Of a stretch of 64,000 bases of DNA, positions 36,530-50,189 are shown piece after piece. The notes under the pieces were generated by a model. It saw nothing but the letters and a program-made list of their open reading frames with translations, did not search any database and was not told where the DNA came from. Position 1 is the stretch's first letter. Every line of letters starts with the position of its first letter. Origin of the DNA: Ascidia mentula (taxonomy: Eukaryota; Chordata; Ascidiacea; Phlebobranchia; Ascidiidae); the NCBI GenBank assembly GCA_947561715.1, contig OX387202.1, positions 12,599,001-12,663,000 on the forward strand, given 5' to 3'. The translations under genes and the position numbers were made by a program.

Positions 36530-39500
36530 ATGAAAGACGGCAAAACGACGGGCGATGACGTCACCAGTGAGCCGCGCAGGTTGCCATGGAGACGCCTGTA
36601 TCACGACGTGGGGGTAGCGGGGCTGTTGCACACTTCAGGTAAAGGTACGACGCTTCTTTGCGCGCGAAACTGTCATGCTCTGCTAACCGTGTTTGGAGTA
36701 CGCGCCGCTGGCTTGTTGTGCTATTGTCGGTTCCTGGGTGCGACGGATAGCGTACTCGCGCGTGTTGTATGGCTGGAATGCTTCGGTTCGGCAAATCCCG
36801 CAACTTCGGTGCGAACAAACTTGCCTTTTTGTTTTCCATCAAAGGCCAAAGCTATGGAGTGATGATAAATGACATTTAATGACTGTTAGAACACAACTGT
36901 TTACATCATCGATAGAACAACAAAAACTTTGTAGATTTTAGATTCGATTCGCAAACAGCGATTCAGACGTCGTAGACCTTTTGAACCATTGTCAAAAGTC
37001 AATAATACTGGGATTAGACTTTAGTTGATAACGGTTTATTTAGAAACCTTTGCGTAAATGCCACCTGAGTACGGGATGCTAATGTCAGTACATAATAACA
37101 TGCAAATAATACGAGGTATTATACCCTTGCATGTCGCAGTAATGACTATGATTTGCAAAAAGGGCTGCAAAAAATAAAATAATACGACAATTCAACCCTT
37201 TTGTCACGCAACAAAAACCGCAATGACGTCACAATAGGTTTGTATTGCACCAAACAGTCGCCATTCAATGCCTACCGTTTAGAAGAGATTTCGGCGAAAA
37301 ACAACGGCTTTTGAGGCCGTTTGGGTTTCATTACCCCCTCTACCCCCTAAACGCACCCCAGTGGCAGCCCCAGTGTCACAATAAAAGAATCGCTCTTGTG
37401 TGACCGTGGGATCAAACTTCGATTGTGACGATTCTCACAACGGTTGGCGTCGCCACAAAGACGACTGTGCCGAATCGTTGTCAACGGAGTGTTTGGAGTT
37501 GAAAGGGTACAAATTGCGCACATTTTTGGCACTTTAAAGATTTAACTGCAGCGTGCAATCAACTGATAAACGATTTTTTCAAAGAATGTAAACGAGTTTT
37601 CGTTACTCCGAGTTTGTGCAACTGAGCTGACATCTCTATAGAACTGTTTTTGGCGTCATCGGTTTTACTTTTGCTGTTGGTCCAAAAAATATGAATCAGT
37701 ACAATGTCTTGACAAAGCGGGGAGAATTTTTCGCTCATGAAATACTTTTTCATAACCAATGTATCACAGTGGGTTGAAAATGACCTGATCTCCTCTCGGT
37801 ACAGCTTTGTCATGCTTGCTTTGCTTTTATTAACATAAAATACATTTTTCTTTATCTACCTTGCGGCCTACTCGAAAACTTATTTGTTTTTAAATAACGC
37901 TTTGTTTTTTCACACCAGCTGCACATCACGAGAGTGGCTTCCAGGAGAGCGAGGCTGCACTGAGGCTCCTTTTTGCGACCAATCACGACGTCGGGAGCGG
38001 TCACGTGCCCGGCAAGCTCGACCCGTTCGCTCGAAAGCAAACACGTATCCGTGGCAACGGTTGCGCTGGCTTGACAGACGGAAAGTTGGACGCGATACTG
38101 GAAACTGACAATGACGTCACAGAACGTCGCGATTACGTCAGCAACTCGTTTTTCCGTCAGTTTTTGCAGGTTTCCGACGTGAAGAGACATACCCCAAGTA
38201 GGTTTTTATGGTTTATTTGCTTTTTCAAACACAGTGTTAACGCTTTATTTGCAGTAACTCCTTTTCAAGGCGCGCCAGATGGCGATTCGTCGGGAAACGA
38301 CCAGGATGTGTCGGCGCACAAGTGCAGAAGGAAGACTCGTAAGAGCCGCAGCAATCGTCGCCACACGGTGGGAGGCGAGAGCGCAATCAACGTAACTGAT
38401 ATTCAGGTCAGCAAAATGCACGGACAAGAATTGAGGCTTGCAATTGCAGGGTCATTTAAGACACTTTTGACTTATAATGAAAGTTGATAACAAAGGTTTT
38501 ACGAGAAAATAATGGTATTTTAAATGGGAGAAATAATTTATAGATTTCGATTAAGCAGGGGCGATCCTTGTGCAAGCTTTCCGAGTTGTTAAAAAATTAC
38601 TTTTGCAGTTTAATCCACAATAGGCGCCTCTACTTGCAAATGTTTGTGCCATTTTGTGTATGTGCTCAATGCACCATGTGTGTCAACGCCAGCAAATCGT
38701 ATTACATGTACTAGGGCTTTAGTTTCCAACAGAATCAAGCTATTTAATTGGAGCAATCCAATACCTATGTTATTTCACTATGTGAGGATTTGATTTAAAG
38801 CGTATAGTGTTACACATTGGGCCTTAAAGAGTGCCGTATACCTCTGTACCGCAGAGACGTCACTCGCAATCAATTCCATGCGAAGGATAGGACTGTCACA
38901 CGCCCCGTCTTATTGTTTTTTCCCTAGGAAGCTTTGTCGGTTGATCAATACACACTTCGCACTTACAATGCGTGCCTACCTTGTAATCAATACATTTCAT
39001 TAACTTATGCGCTCATAGACAACATAACGCTTTCAGCTAGGCGCGCGTTCGTCCGGTTTTGCTGGGATGGGGTTAATCAGTTTTCGTGTTATTTTTTGTC
39101 CGTACATGTATGGATGCTATGCAACATTTTGATAAATAATGTTTTGTTGTGAAATGGAAGGTTAGGTTCAGGCTATCTCGTTTGAAGAGGGCGATTAAAC
39201 TAAAAACAAAGATTTTGTTTGAGTTTTCGCTGTTTACAACTTTGCTTTATTGTGTTCAGAATAGGACACTTACCATACGTTACACAGGGATATGACAAAT
39301 TTTAACCGGGTATGTATAACTCGCTGACAAAATGCGGACAACTTTATTACAAAACTGACTTATGTGTTTAAATGTAGGAAGTTTCAAAAGGGCAGAGCTG
39401 CATTCAACGACCATAGAACAGTGGTTCTCAAACGTGTTCAGATTTTGTGTACAATATAGCTTACTTTTTGTTAAACGAATAGCTTACTTTCTAAAATTCC

Positions 39501-42500
39501 AAAAAGTTATACCTAAGAATGTCTCGTTGCACAAAGTTTGAGAAACACTGCAGTACATAGACACTAAAATAGGTATTTGCAAGAATATATATTGGATAAA
39601 AATCAGATTTTTTAAATGAAATGGCAGACCACCAATGTACGTGAGAGTTAATGACTGTGAACTTGAAGTGCAGCTTTCAAAAACCGAAGCAAAAAGGTAT
39701 CGCTTCTAGGGAAAACAAACAGCACGCGCGACGTGTTCGCGACAAATTGGTCCCCCAATAATGAATAATTAAGTAAGGCGCAGAAAAAAAGTTTTAGTGA
39801 ACAAGTTTTCCCACAAATTTCCCTTGTAATAGTAAAAGATTCATGCTTTCTGTAAAGAACCGTCGTCCTCACGTATTTTCTTTTGGTTTTGCAGCAGTGG
39901 ATAACTGACTCGACGGGGCAGAATGCTGCTTGTGACGTAACAGCTAGCGACGACGACGCGATGCCTGTGATAGCCAGGCCCAAGATCTTGCGCTCAAAGA
40001 TGGCGTTGACCAGGGGCGGGCGAGAGAGCGATTGTTACGCGCGAGAAAAAAGAGAACGAGAGAACGTTGTCGCAAAAATAGAAAAAGGCAGTCCTCCCGG
40101 AGCCAGCTGTTCGTGGGGATCAGCTGACACTACTGGCCATTGTGATGGCACAAACGGCGGAGGCAACGGTTCGCTGATCGCGGGATATCCAAGCGAAACG
40201 GAGAAGATCCTAGCACGAGGAATCTACCGCAACACCAACTGTTTTCTGACGCCGCGCCCTTTTGCTCGAAATGCAACTCAACACCATAGCTCTGTGACGT
40301 GGATTCGAGACCGCGACAGACCCGATAGTGACGTCACAAACAGCAAGAAGGCGAGCGACGGAAGAATGGAAAACGGAACTAGAGAGGATATCTCAACCAC
40401 GTCGAGTGAAGGTAATTTTGGTCTTTTTGTCAATTTTGGCATTGTGTCAAACTTGTTGGTAACGTAACAATGTCTAATGGTAAGTCTAATATCTAGTCCT
40501 GAGGTGTTCCTAAGCCACCAAGTGTGTCGGCCATAATACCTTTTATGGTTTAAAAGTCTCCTGTTAATGCTAAAAATTGAAATATAAATGTATAAAATCT
40601 TTGAACAGTTCCGAAGCCAGTTATGTAAACAATGTAACGGCTAATTTGCAAGATCTCAGAATTTAACACAAAGTTGATAGATTGGTTTATGGGTAGACAA
40701 CAATCGCAGTGTTGTGTTGTTGTGCTGTCTGGAATATTGTAATCTTCGTGGAACTGACCTTTCGGCACAATTATACGTGAATTTAATTCTACCGATGTTA
40801 CGTCTTCAATACAACGAGGCTTCATCGGGGTTATGATGAGGTACTCGCATATGTATCGCAAGAGAACATTGCATCGTAACACTAGCCCTGTGTGGTCAAA
40901 AGGATAACGTAGTTTTTCTGCAAACCCAGTTAACGCAACGTAATTTAACATGTACCTATATTTTGGTATTGGTGGACCTATGTGACCAAGCTATCGAGCT
41001 TGATACAATTTCGTAGCAACGATAGCTTGTCTGCAGGTTAAACATACCAAAAGTGTTGCGCAAAAACTTTGTATAGGTATGGAGTCAAGGTCCAGCAAAA
41101 ATTACCAATGAATATGTGGCAATTCTTTGCACGCCCCACTAAATTACCCTAGTACAAATTGATCATTGGCGAATGAAAAAATGTGTCGTGTGATTAGGAT
41201 CGTTTGTCTGTTAAAGACATCTTTGGATATACCTGATGTTTCGCAAGTTCGCGATATAAAAGAATAATTTTTTTTGGAAATGCAGTGGATCAGTGAAGAT
41301 ATCGATTTTTGTCGGATGGCCAGGTGCGGTTGCTTGTGTTTATGCTATCGTATAAAGGAAATGTCCGTTGATTAAACGTTGATTGATGACCTTTCTGGTC
41401 TCTCATCAATATAGTTGTTATTTCTCGGCACCCACTAACGTTTACCGTTAATAAATAGTTGTTTTTTTTAGCTTTTTTTATTTGTTGAAAGCTGCATGTG
41501 GTGTACACACTGTTTTGACCTATAAGGTCTCATCTTCTATATTTGATTTAACTTCGTGTCGGGCAGCGTCGAGAACAATCTGGTGAAGCACCATATGTAA
41601 AATTTTAAAAATACATCAGTAAACCAAACACGACCTACACAACGCGCATAAATCTGTAACCTAATCTTTCCCAAAACGCAATCAAAACAAATCGTGGCCT
41701 GGACATACAGCCCAAGGCCAAGATCAACTTCGAATGTCAACGTTACCTGTTAGGTAACACTGTTTAAACCATACATTGCCGCTTGCCGGTATATTGTATG
41801 GATTTAATAAACTGTAATTTGTCTCAATCAGATGTTTAGCTCATGCTTGGGTGTTTTGGGCACACGGATTTAAACCCAGAAATAATAATTGTGAAATTGT
41901 GATCATGCAAGGCACCTTTTTTGTAATAATACAACAATACGTTGTCAATATATTCCCGCGCCTGGACTTTATGCGTGTTCAACTTAGAACCCCAGAATCG
42001 CCGATTTTTTTTAATTTTGTTTTGCACAAAAAGAACTTGATCGCGTATGAACAATAAATGCAAGTATGCAAAATAAATTTACTCGGGCACCGATGAAACC
42101 ATAAGGGGTATTTGAGACAGGCAACCCACAAGCCACAGTGATAATTTTTTTTACATGGGGTGCAGCATTATTTATGTTTGCAAATTCGCCGGACAAACCT
42201 AATTTAACAGGTGACATATTTCGATATACGGGGAATCCCTGCGTCACAGGCAAAGTTTTAGAACCATACGACTACAAAAGTTGTATACTGACGATAAACA
42301 GAGCGATTAAATATGTACGCGTCAAGGGCGTGTCAAAGAGGCTTAATACGTTGAGACTTTTGTCGACTTCAATTCTGTCATCTCGCTGCGAAGAGCAACT
42401 GGATTAGATTCCTGTTAACGTCTGCTGCCGAATTCGAAACGACTCGTCTAATTCCATTATAATCGACTACATCGATGCGACTGAATAGTTGTTTATGCAT

Positions 42501-45500
42501 GGTTGCCTCGCGTTTATTTTTGCCACAGCGCGACACGGCGCTAATCGAAGTTGAGGGGTTGTTTTTAGAAACGTCGACACCTTTCGCGACCCCCATGTCG
42601 TTTTATTCGATCTCTGCCGGCAGCCTAAATGCCTTTTAGACTATCTCGGACGCCCAACCTCCACGATTGGTTTATTTTTGACTCCCATTATCGTCTGTGC
42701 GCGTCGATTAGATTTAATCAATTTAAGTTTAATTGTGGAAATTTCGAAACACAATATAATTCGGACCAAACGCAGAATCAATGCGCACTTTTGCATACTA
42801 AGGCTGCATCGCCCTTGCGAAGGTCTTTATCACTTGGCAATCGCTACTATATCACATATCGATTATGTACAAGTTGCAGTGATGGCATCGCAGCAGCCAA
42901 AGTCGGTTTATTTGATCGCGTATGCTTGTCTACCCGATGAGGATAAAATATAGAACGATTTTTTTCGGTGGACTTTCTCAAACGTGTGCATAATTATCCA
43001 GTGAAAACCCACAAACAAAGCTTGTACTTTTAGTTTTGTATAGCCCCGCAATTATTGTATATAAAAAAAAGGCGCTGATACATTCAAACCTATCGACATG
43101 CAATTTAGTCCAAAATTCAAGACACAAATCTTTATTACATTACAGGAGAGGCAGTTATCACAGACAGTCGCTATGACACCTTTCTTGACCTATCAAAGCT
43201 TGACATACCAGATGACGACGTCATCGATGACGTCAGTGAAGAGGTTGAGGATTCTACGTGCGAGGTTGAGGTAAACAACGGTCACACACACGTCAACTGC
43301 AACGGACAAATCGGATTCAGCCAAACAGAAGCGATTTCTTGTGAAGTAAAAGATACAGAATCGGACCGGAAGGACGGAGTGAACAATTCTTCGAAAATGC
43401 TGGGAGGAAATGAAGACAACTGCCAAACACAAGGAAAAGAGAATGAGCAAAAACCTACCAATGATGCACACGAATCCATTGAGGGACAAAACAACAATGC
43501 AAATACACACCACAACGAAAACCAACCAGTTCCACGTACAGCAGTGACGTCAACTGAAGAAAATGCCGTTGTCATTTGTGTTACTGACGAGGGTTATCCG
43601 CATAAAGACAATCAAAACGACGAAAACTTAGACGATAATTTGGCGTCCATTCCTAACACTGCTATGAATGGTGCTGATATAACCGCCACCACAGATAAAC
43701 CAGCGAAAAACGATGAAGAAATAAGCATCGACAAGTTAAGAGACAACGATCAAACAGAAGACAGCACAAAGATATGTGGGGTCGGACAACAGGAAGCCAA
43801 AGTTGAACTCGACCTTACGTCAGTCCAAAAAGAACACTGTGACTCAGAAGATATTGACGAAAATCGCGACAATGCTGAAAATTTGCCAAAATGTGAAACA
43901 ATGGTCAGTGAAGACAACGCAGATCAATCCATAAGCAACGGTTCGGTTGCCGTTATCATAGATGAAAGAGAGGAAACAAAAAATAATGAAAAAGCCGCGA
44001 ACGCTCGAAGTGCAGACTCCGTATCCTCCGGGGACAACGACTCGAGGTCGGAAAGTAGCAGTCACGTCACCTCCGATGACGTAGAGATGACGTATACCTT
44101 TGAACAGAACACCCCTTTCAGCGTGCGCGACAAAACCCTTTCGTTGGACCGCAATGCATTTAAGGTTTGCGAGATCCCGCCGTTTTCACGAAAAGGCAAA
44201 AAAGATCAGCAGGAGACGGAGGAAGGGGGCGTGAAGGCTGCAATGCAATCTGGGCTCCAGAGGTTGTATCAGATTACGTTGTCTAGCGTGGGAGCATCCG
44301 AGAAGGGCTTCATCAAGATTAAGGACCTCTTCGATTTGATTGAGGGCAAGGGTGTGCGACTTTCTGACCCCCGTTTGAAAGCGACTTTCCGACAGATTGA
44401 GGTGGAACCGCAAGCCGCTGACACCGTCCTGACGTTTGAAGTATTTTCGAGGTATGCGCGACCTGCATTTGGAAATTGACATTACGCTCTCGCCTTAGTT
44501 CCCAATTTCAGAGCGGTGCAATGTGTGATTGACTCTAAGCATTATTACCATTGAAAATAATAATCAGCTAGCATTATTACCAAAATCATAAAAATCGTTT
44601 ATCTGTATAAAAGTTTTTAACTATACATTCATCAAAGAACAACAAGGAGCAAGAATCCGTAGATTCACTTAGTGAAAGCGAAGGCCCAGAAAAAAATAAA
44701 CATAAATTTCAGAAAATAAAATTATCATTACTTTTCTCCGAATCTTCAATAACCCATATATTTTCCCTTTCCTCACAAACCATTATTTTCCCAATTGTCA
44801 TTTCTATTGCGCTGTGACAACGGCGTTCACACTCAAATGATTTTCATACATTTTGCCTTTGCAGAATATGCGAGCCGTCGTTCAAATTCATTCGAAGTAT
44901 TCTGCTCAGCCAACTGACAATTCCTGGCTTCAGTATTTTCAAACTCAGAATGCAGCGAATATTTGAAAGCGTCAGAGCTCTACTAGACGAAGTGGTGAGT
45001 TGGCTGCTGCTGTGTGCTTATATCACAGTTATACCCGTGGCGTATATTTTGCTTGTCAACCAGCTATCCCAAAGCCTTTACTGAAACTATAAGCCCGATT
45101 GTTTTTACGATAACCGGGGTTTCTATAGCAGGTATGCCGAAACCCTGCATAAAGATAAAAACATAAACGAAAGCAGTGAAAAGTTTAAAAACTATAAATA
45201 CGCGTTGTCAGGGCCCTTGTGAGAAAAAAATTTGCCGGTACGAGGACCTTTTTTGGAGATCACATGAAATTCGATGTTTAAACCAATTTTTACAATATAA
45301 ATCTCCCAGTTTTAAAGCAAAAATAGTGCTCGTGGACCTCTTTTTGCTATTCATGCGCCACCTAGACTATTATGTGGTCTGGTGCGCCGCACAGACTGCA
45401 CCCCTTCTCGTGGGATCAGTACGTGCTGGTTAAGGAAATATACTATAGGAACTTTGCTCACCAAATCCAATACACATGCAACGCTTTACCAGCGCAACTG

Positions 45501-48500
45501 GTTCGGCTTTACGCTCAATATTCACTGCTGGTTTGTTTTAAATACTTTAATTTATGAGGTCGAGGAGCCCGACAAATCGATCGAGTCTTGTTCAAACTAC
45601 AACGTGATGATGCGTCGGCACAAGCAGAGCAACGGGGCGAACTTAAGTCTGGCTGTGTGTACAGTCGACGGCCAACGCCTGTCACTCGGAGAAAAGGGTA
45701 ACATTCAATGCGTTGTGGCCCACGTTTTTGTGCAGTAAAATTCAACGCGATTTTTTTACAGAAACGCCTCACCCTCTCAATTCTTGTGCTTCGGTGTTCA
45801 ACTACTGCTTGGCGTGTCAGCAAAATGGCATTAAGAGAGTTTCGGCGCATATTGGACACGAAGCGATGCCTTCGAACAAGGTATCTATAACTGCACGTGA
45901 ATATAAACCCTATCAAAGTTTTCCAAACGTTTTTTATCAAAAGTTGTCGTGGTGTTTTTTATTTGGGCGTTATTCCTTTGTTCTAATGCCTTCGTTGTCC
46001 AAATGCTTGATGAGCATATTTATCAGTTTTGCTTACAATACGACCATGTTCCTTGAACCCATTTTGAAAATCGCTGCCCCAAATCAAGCGATTTTTGTCT
46101 TTTATGGATCAAAGGCTTATCATAGCATTTGCCGTTTAAGCATGTATCCGTCCCTGTCCGAGTGATTGTGATTGTCCTATGATAAGGATAATATTGGAAA
46201 ACAAAGTGGAATAGTTGAACAAGAATGAGAGTGGAAGAGAAAAATATTTTTGGAGTTGCATTTACACCTAATTTCTTAGTTTGAGCTGAGCAGAAATTGA
46301 ATTTAAAACTGTTTGTATGCTGAAAGATTTTTCAACGGATTGCTTTACTACAATTTAGGTTTTTCAAACTTGTGACTTAAATACTGCTTAGGGTTCGGAA
46401 AAAGTGCCAGAAAAACTACACACATGTCTAAGCTTTCACAATTGCCCGATTTAATCGAAACTGACGCGTCTTCGAAATCGGAAAAGAACATTCGTAAAAC
46501 CGCATTTCCCGTGGGGTTGACCTACACAGTCTATACCCACGTGGGAATACAATTTGACAAGGTCATCGCATTGTGCGTTTGTCTTTTAGAACAATTTCTC
46601 CTTCGACGGCCAGGGTAGGGTTTGGAATCCTTTTACCAAGGCTGGCTCCTTCGCGTCGATGACGCTGTTGTTCCAACAGTCTATGATTGAAAAACGACTG
46701 GACACACTACACAGCTTTTACAGTCAATTGGTCGGTCAGGAACCCATTTGTTGCGACAATCTCAGGTAGTCTTTTTTGTTAGGCCACGCGAACTTTGACT
46801 ACATATATTTTAAAGTATTAACTATAAAAGATAGTAAAAACATGCCACTACTAGAGTTCACGCCTCACAATTTGCCAACACTTTTCAAAGCGTATCCTGT
46901 GTCTATGCGCTGCACATCCGATAAACGCAATTACTGGGACTGAGCTAGATTATTGCACAATCATTCAAGATGCTACTTCATAGGCGAAAAATACTAATGT
47001 TTAAAGTAGTTTCTTGGATGATTATGCAATAATCTAGGTCAGTCCTAGCAATCACATTTTGCTAGACTTTTAGTGCAACGATCCAACAATGCCATTGCAG
47101 ATCTAAGTTCTCAGTGGGAGATTCGTGCCTTATACATACATATTCGTGATATACTCTTACGCATAAAAATTATTATTGCATGGTAAAACTAAGTAATTAT
47201 GTATGTACCTATTGCAGTTGCAAGACCATCTCATCAACCTTTTAAGCGAATGCAATATTATTGGATTTATTGGTTTTGTTTCCTTGACTAAGTTGTCCTT
47301 AAAACATTCAATACTAATACAGTAAGACACAAAGATCAAACGAATTCCAGGAATTGATGAATAATTTGTTTTCTTTTTTGCTGTGAAACAGTTACAACTA
47401 TAGACGAAATTATGCCCACGAGGAGGTAGCGCTCGCCTATTACCTCAGCTCAGCCCAACGCCTCCCTCGAGGTTCATCTGCAGAGCTGGCGGAACTGACG
47501 GAGTTCTACATACAGTCTATATCGACAGCCATGACCGCTGATGCCGCCTCCGTGGGCGTCGGAACTCTTGCCAACAGGGGGCGCTGTCCGTTGACTGGTA
47601 CATTTTTCTATTGTGCTGATTTTATTAGGTGAAGGTGTTTTTTTATGTTTCCGACTTCGCGTCATTAAAGAGTCTGACATCACAATGCTGCAGGTAAAGG
47701 TTGGCTGAAAATGCATTGGTTTACATAGGATTTCGTAAATAAAACGACTGGAATTAATATCAACTATAGCTCGTCTGACAGCTACATAGCATTGTTGTGC
47801 AATTTTACTGGCTCGTTAGTGTGGAAAATCGCAGCATATGAAACAAAAGACTCTCAATCAAATGATAAATGCTTTCTTCTCATTCTTTACGCAAAAGATG
47901 TTAATATGGACGTAATTTTCTATCGTATTTGTACGCACCAACATATAAACTTAACAGATTAGCTTTTGTGTCCATCCGCTGTCATTTTCCATATGATCAA
48001 GACCAAGTAGCTGTCAGACGCGCTAGTTTCAGCAAATTCCAGGCAGTTTTTTTCTACAAAACGTAAATTTTCGGTTTTGGTGCTGCGTAATTTGTTCTTG
48101 GACAATTTCTGCTTTGCTTAACGTAAAATTTGTCCCCCAAAAGGAGTTACCGCTGCGCTACACGCGTTTTATAGAAGAAATCACATCTAAAACAAGGCAT
48201 TTTCAGTCAATTTTTTCTGCAGCGTTGTGGCGTCAGACCCATTGATGACGCGAAGTCGGGACCATGAGTAGTTGGGTCCAGAACGTATGATAAATTTATA
48301 TTTAAGATCGACAAATATTTCCAATCTTATGTAAATGTAAAACTTCTTTTTTAAAATAAGTGACCATTTTTCATAGGCGTCCCTGTGGTAGATCGAGAAA
48401 CCGCTAAAGCCGCTTTAAAAGTTATGAAAAGTTCGGCAACAAAATCTGCAGCAGTTTCCCTTCATCAAGTGAGCTCAAAATTGTTGATTTATACAAAAAA

Positions 48501-49137
48501 TTTAAATATCAAAGAATATTTTATTTTTTTATGAATGTTGCTTTTGTACCAGAGCCAAGACGTGATTGGAACTTGGGATGAAAATGGGAGTATCTTGTTT
48601 GTTGTCCCAGGTGTTCTTGGCTTGACCTGTTTTACGCACTGTCAATCCTTCAACGCCATGCAAAAAGTTGCAAACCATCTAGCCAAGGTTGTCAAAAGTT
48701 CACAATTTGCTGTCATATATTTATAGGATTGCCATGGCCTGGATTTGTCTTCGTAATAATACAAACCATTGTGTCAGTTTTTGACTGGGTTGTTGCCTAT
48801 AGGCATTTGTACAGCCTGACGATGGGCAATTTACCCCGAAGTTATTCAAAATAGGCTTTTCATACAGCTTTCAAGCAAATTTAGGTGATAAACTTTCTTC
48901 TATAATCTTCAAGAATATGCATTGACAACTGTAATGTTTATCATTTATTAAACATACCATGGTTGTCTGTATATGGTGCCAGCTTATTAATGTCAGAATA
49001 AATGAAAATGTTTCAATTATACAACAGTTACTCTGTCTAATGTTGTTATATTTCATTAGGAGTTGAATGAAAACTTCAACTTTGAAGTTTACAAAAGTCT
49101 AAAAGACAACAAAAGTTCGGACAAGAAGAAAAGATAA
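36530..49137 (+). CDS. GLS: Divergent glutaminase (probable pseudoenzyme) with long disordered N-terminus
   Basis: Thirteen exons close in phase, 1145 residues: 36530-36638, 37919-38197, 38255-38406, 39895-40411, 43146-44451, 44865-44994, 45559-45697, 45762-45880, 46590-46765, 47392-47597, 48377-48468, 48553-48687, 49060-49137. Residues 1 to about 690 are low-complexity and acidic (many Asp/Glu/Asn/Thr) and have no glutaminase counterpart. Then comes the EF-hand-like helical domain (LYQITLSS, RLSDPRLKATFRQ, QLTIPGF) and the glutaminase/beta-lactamase-like core (LAVCTVDGQRLSLGEK, GTLANRGRCPLTG, ILFVVPGVLGLTCF). Order and exon order follow animal GLS. Against human GLS, Ser286 is kept (Ser885), but Lys289 is Ser888, Asn335 is Lys934, and Tyr466 appears to be Lys. 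So it is unlikely to hydrolyse glutamine. All splice sites and frames are intact, which argues against a dead gene. The symbol means family membership, not orthology. Confidence 0.82.
39419..39550. mobile_element. Short hAT-type MITE
   Basis: 132 bp in intron 3 of the glutaminase-like gene. The left end is CAGTGGTTCTCAAAC and the right end, read on the other strand, CAGTGTTTCTCAAAC (13 of 15 match). The target duplication is not clear. Confidence 0.6.
40412..43145. other. Large intron 4 of the glutaminase-like gene
   Basis: 2.7 kb intron before the giant acidic exon. I find no nested gene. A degenerate B-box-like sequence on the minus strand near 41868-41880 (GGGTTTAAATCCG) hints at an old SINE. 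The rest is unremarkable AT-rich DNA. Confidence 0.45.
46931..47051. mobile_element. Foldback MITE, 121 bp
   Basis: Two arms of about 46 bases (46931-46976 and 47005-47051) are inverted copies, about 85% alike (GACTGAGCTAGATTATTGCA against GACTGACCTAGATTATTGCA), with a 28-base loop. It sits in intron 9 of the glutaminase-like gene. The family is not recognised. Confidence 0.75.
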
Positions 49138-49730
49138 TATGTGATTTTTGTGTTAAGTTTATCATGTTACACATTTTTGTACTTTTTATTGTGCATGTCT
49201 TGCCGTCATTTATTATTTTGTCAGTTCCTAATAAAACAATCGCGTAAAGACACCTACACACCGCAAATGTTACTTGAAATTGTGTTTTTTATGGATAAAA
49301 ATTAGGGGTAGTATGGTTGTTGTCACTAAAGGCAAAGCAATCGTTTTGAAATATACAGACATTGAAAGTAACGACATAAGGCAGGGGTTAGCAAACTGCC
49401 AATAACAAACACATGAAGAACTGAATGAACAAAACAAGTATGACAAATATTTTAATAAGCAAGGGATTTGCTACTTCTGGGTAGTTGACCACGTGGCATT
49501 GCAGATAGTCAACGATATTGTTCGTTTTGGTCAAGTATGTGATGTTCCACTTTGTAAAGTTGCCCAATAGTCACCTATACCAAAAAGTGTTTGAAATAAC
49601 TTGACAAGTGAATCATTTCCAAGCAAATTTGAATCCTGCACAGTAGCCTATCACTTTTGCAACATTGTAGTATTCTACTATGATTGAGCATTTAAACATT
49701 TTTTCATTGAGAGGCTGGGTTGGTGTCAAG
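49138..49730. terminator. Tail-to-tail spacer with polyadenylation signal
   Basis: Holds the 3' UTRs of the glutaminase-like gene and LYRM4. AATAAA at 49230-49235, 93 bp after the glutaminase-like stop, is a plausible polyadenylation signal for the plus-strand gene. Nothing else is recognised. Confidence 0.5.
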
Positions 49731-50189
49731 CTAAAACAGATTTTGCTTACAAATGTGAAATTTGTGTTCTGTACAAAATATACTCAGACCACTCTTAGCA
49801 ATGCATACTTGTCTGTTAAGCTGTTTAAAGTCTTCTTCTGCTTGCTTGATGAGATCTTTGAGCTTGTCTTCATTTGTTTCCTCCAGGTGTTTTCCATACA
49901 AATGTTGAACACGCCGCATAGCATGACTCCTGCAAGAAGTTAACACTTTATTATGTTGTGACAAACTGTGCTAAGGATATTGTGACCAAATTGCATATAC
50001 TTTATTACGCATGAAACGAAAATATTCTACCAGATACTCAGCATGAACGTGCAAAAAAATCTATAAAATAAACAACAAAACTATCCATAAACTGGCAAAA
50101 TAAAGAACTTACCTAAAATTGTAGTCAGCAAATTTATGACTTTCTGTCAACAATTGTTTGTACAGCTTGGCTAACTGATTTTTTGCCAT
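49731..50189 (-). CDS. LYRM4: LYR motif protein 4 (ISD11), Fe-S cluster biogenesis
   Basis: Small mitochondrial protein that stabilises the cysteine desulfurase NFS1 in the iron-sulfur assembly complex (family knowledge). Two exons, 50113-50189 and 49731-49929, give 91 residues, the same length as human LYRM4. The LYR-type motif appears as LYKQLL near the N-terminus (Lys in place of Arg), followed by SHKFADYNFR, AMRRVQHLYGKH and FKQLNRQVCIAKS, all in the order of ISD11. The C-terminal 20 or so residues are less conserved, which is usual for the family. Confidence 0.88.

Noticed and set aside
39411-39558. 8-bp target duplication for the 39419-39550 MITE
   Set aside because: The flanks CCATAGAA and CAGTACAT do not match, so the element is called on its inverted ends only.
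43193-43575. Minus-strand open frames opposite the acidic exon
   Set aside because: Shadows caused by the biased composition of the coding strand; Val/Phe/Cys-rich and without domain features.
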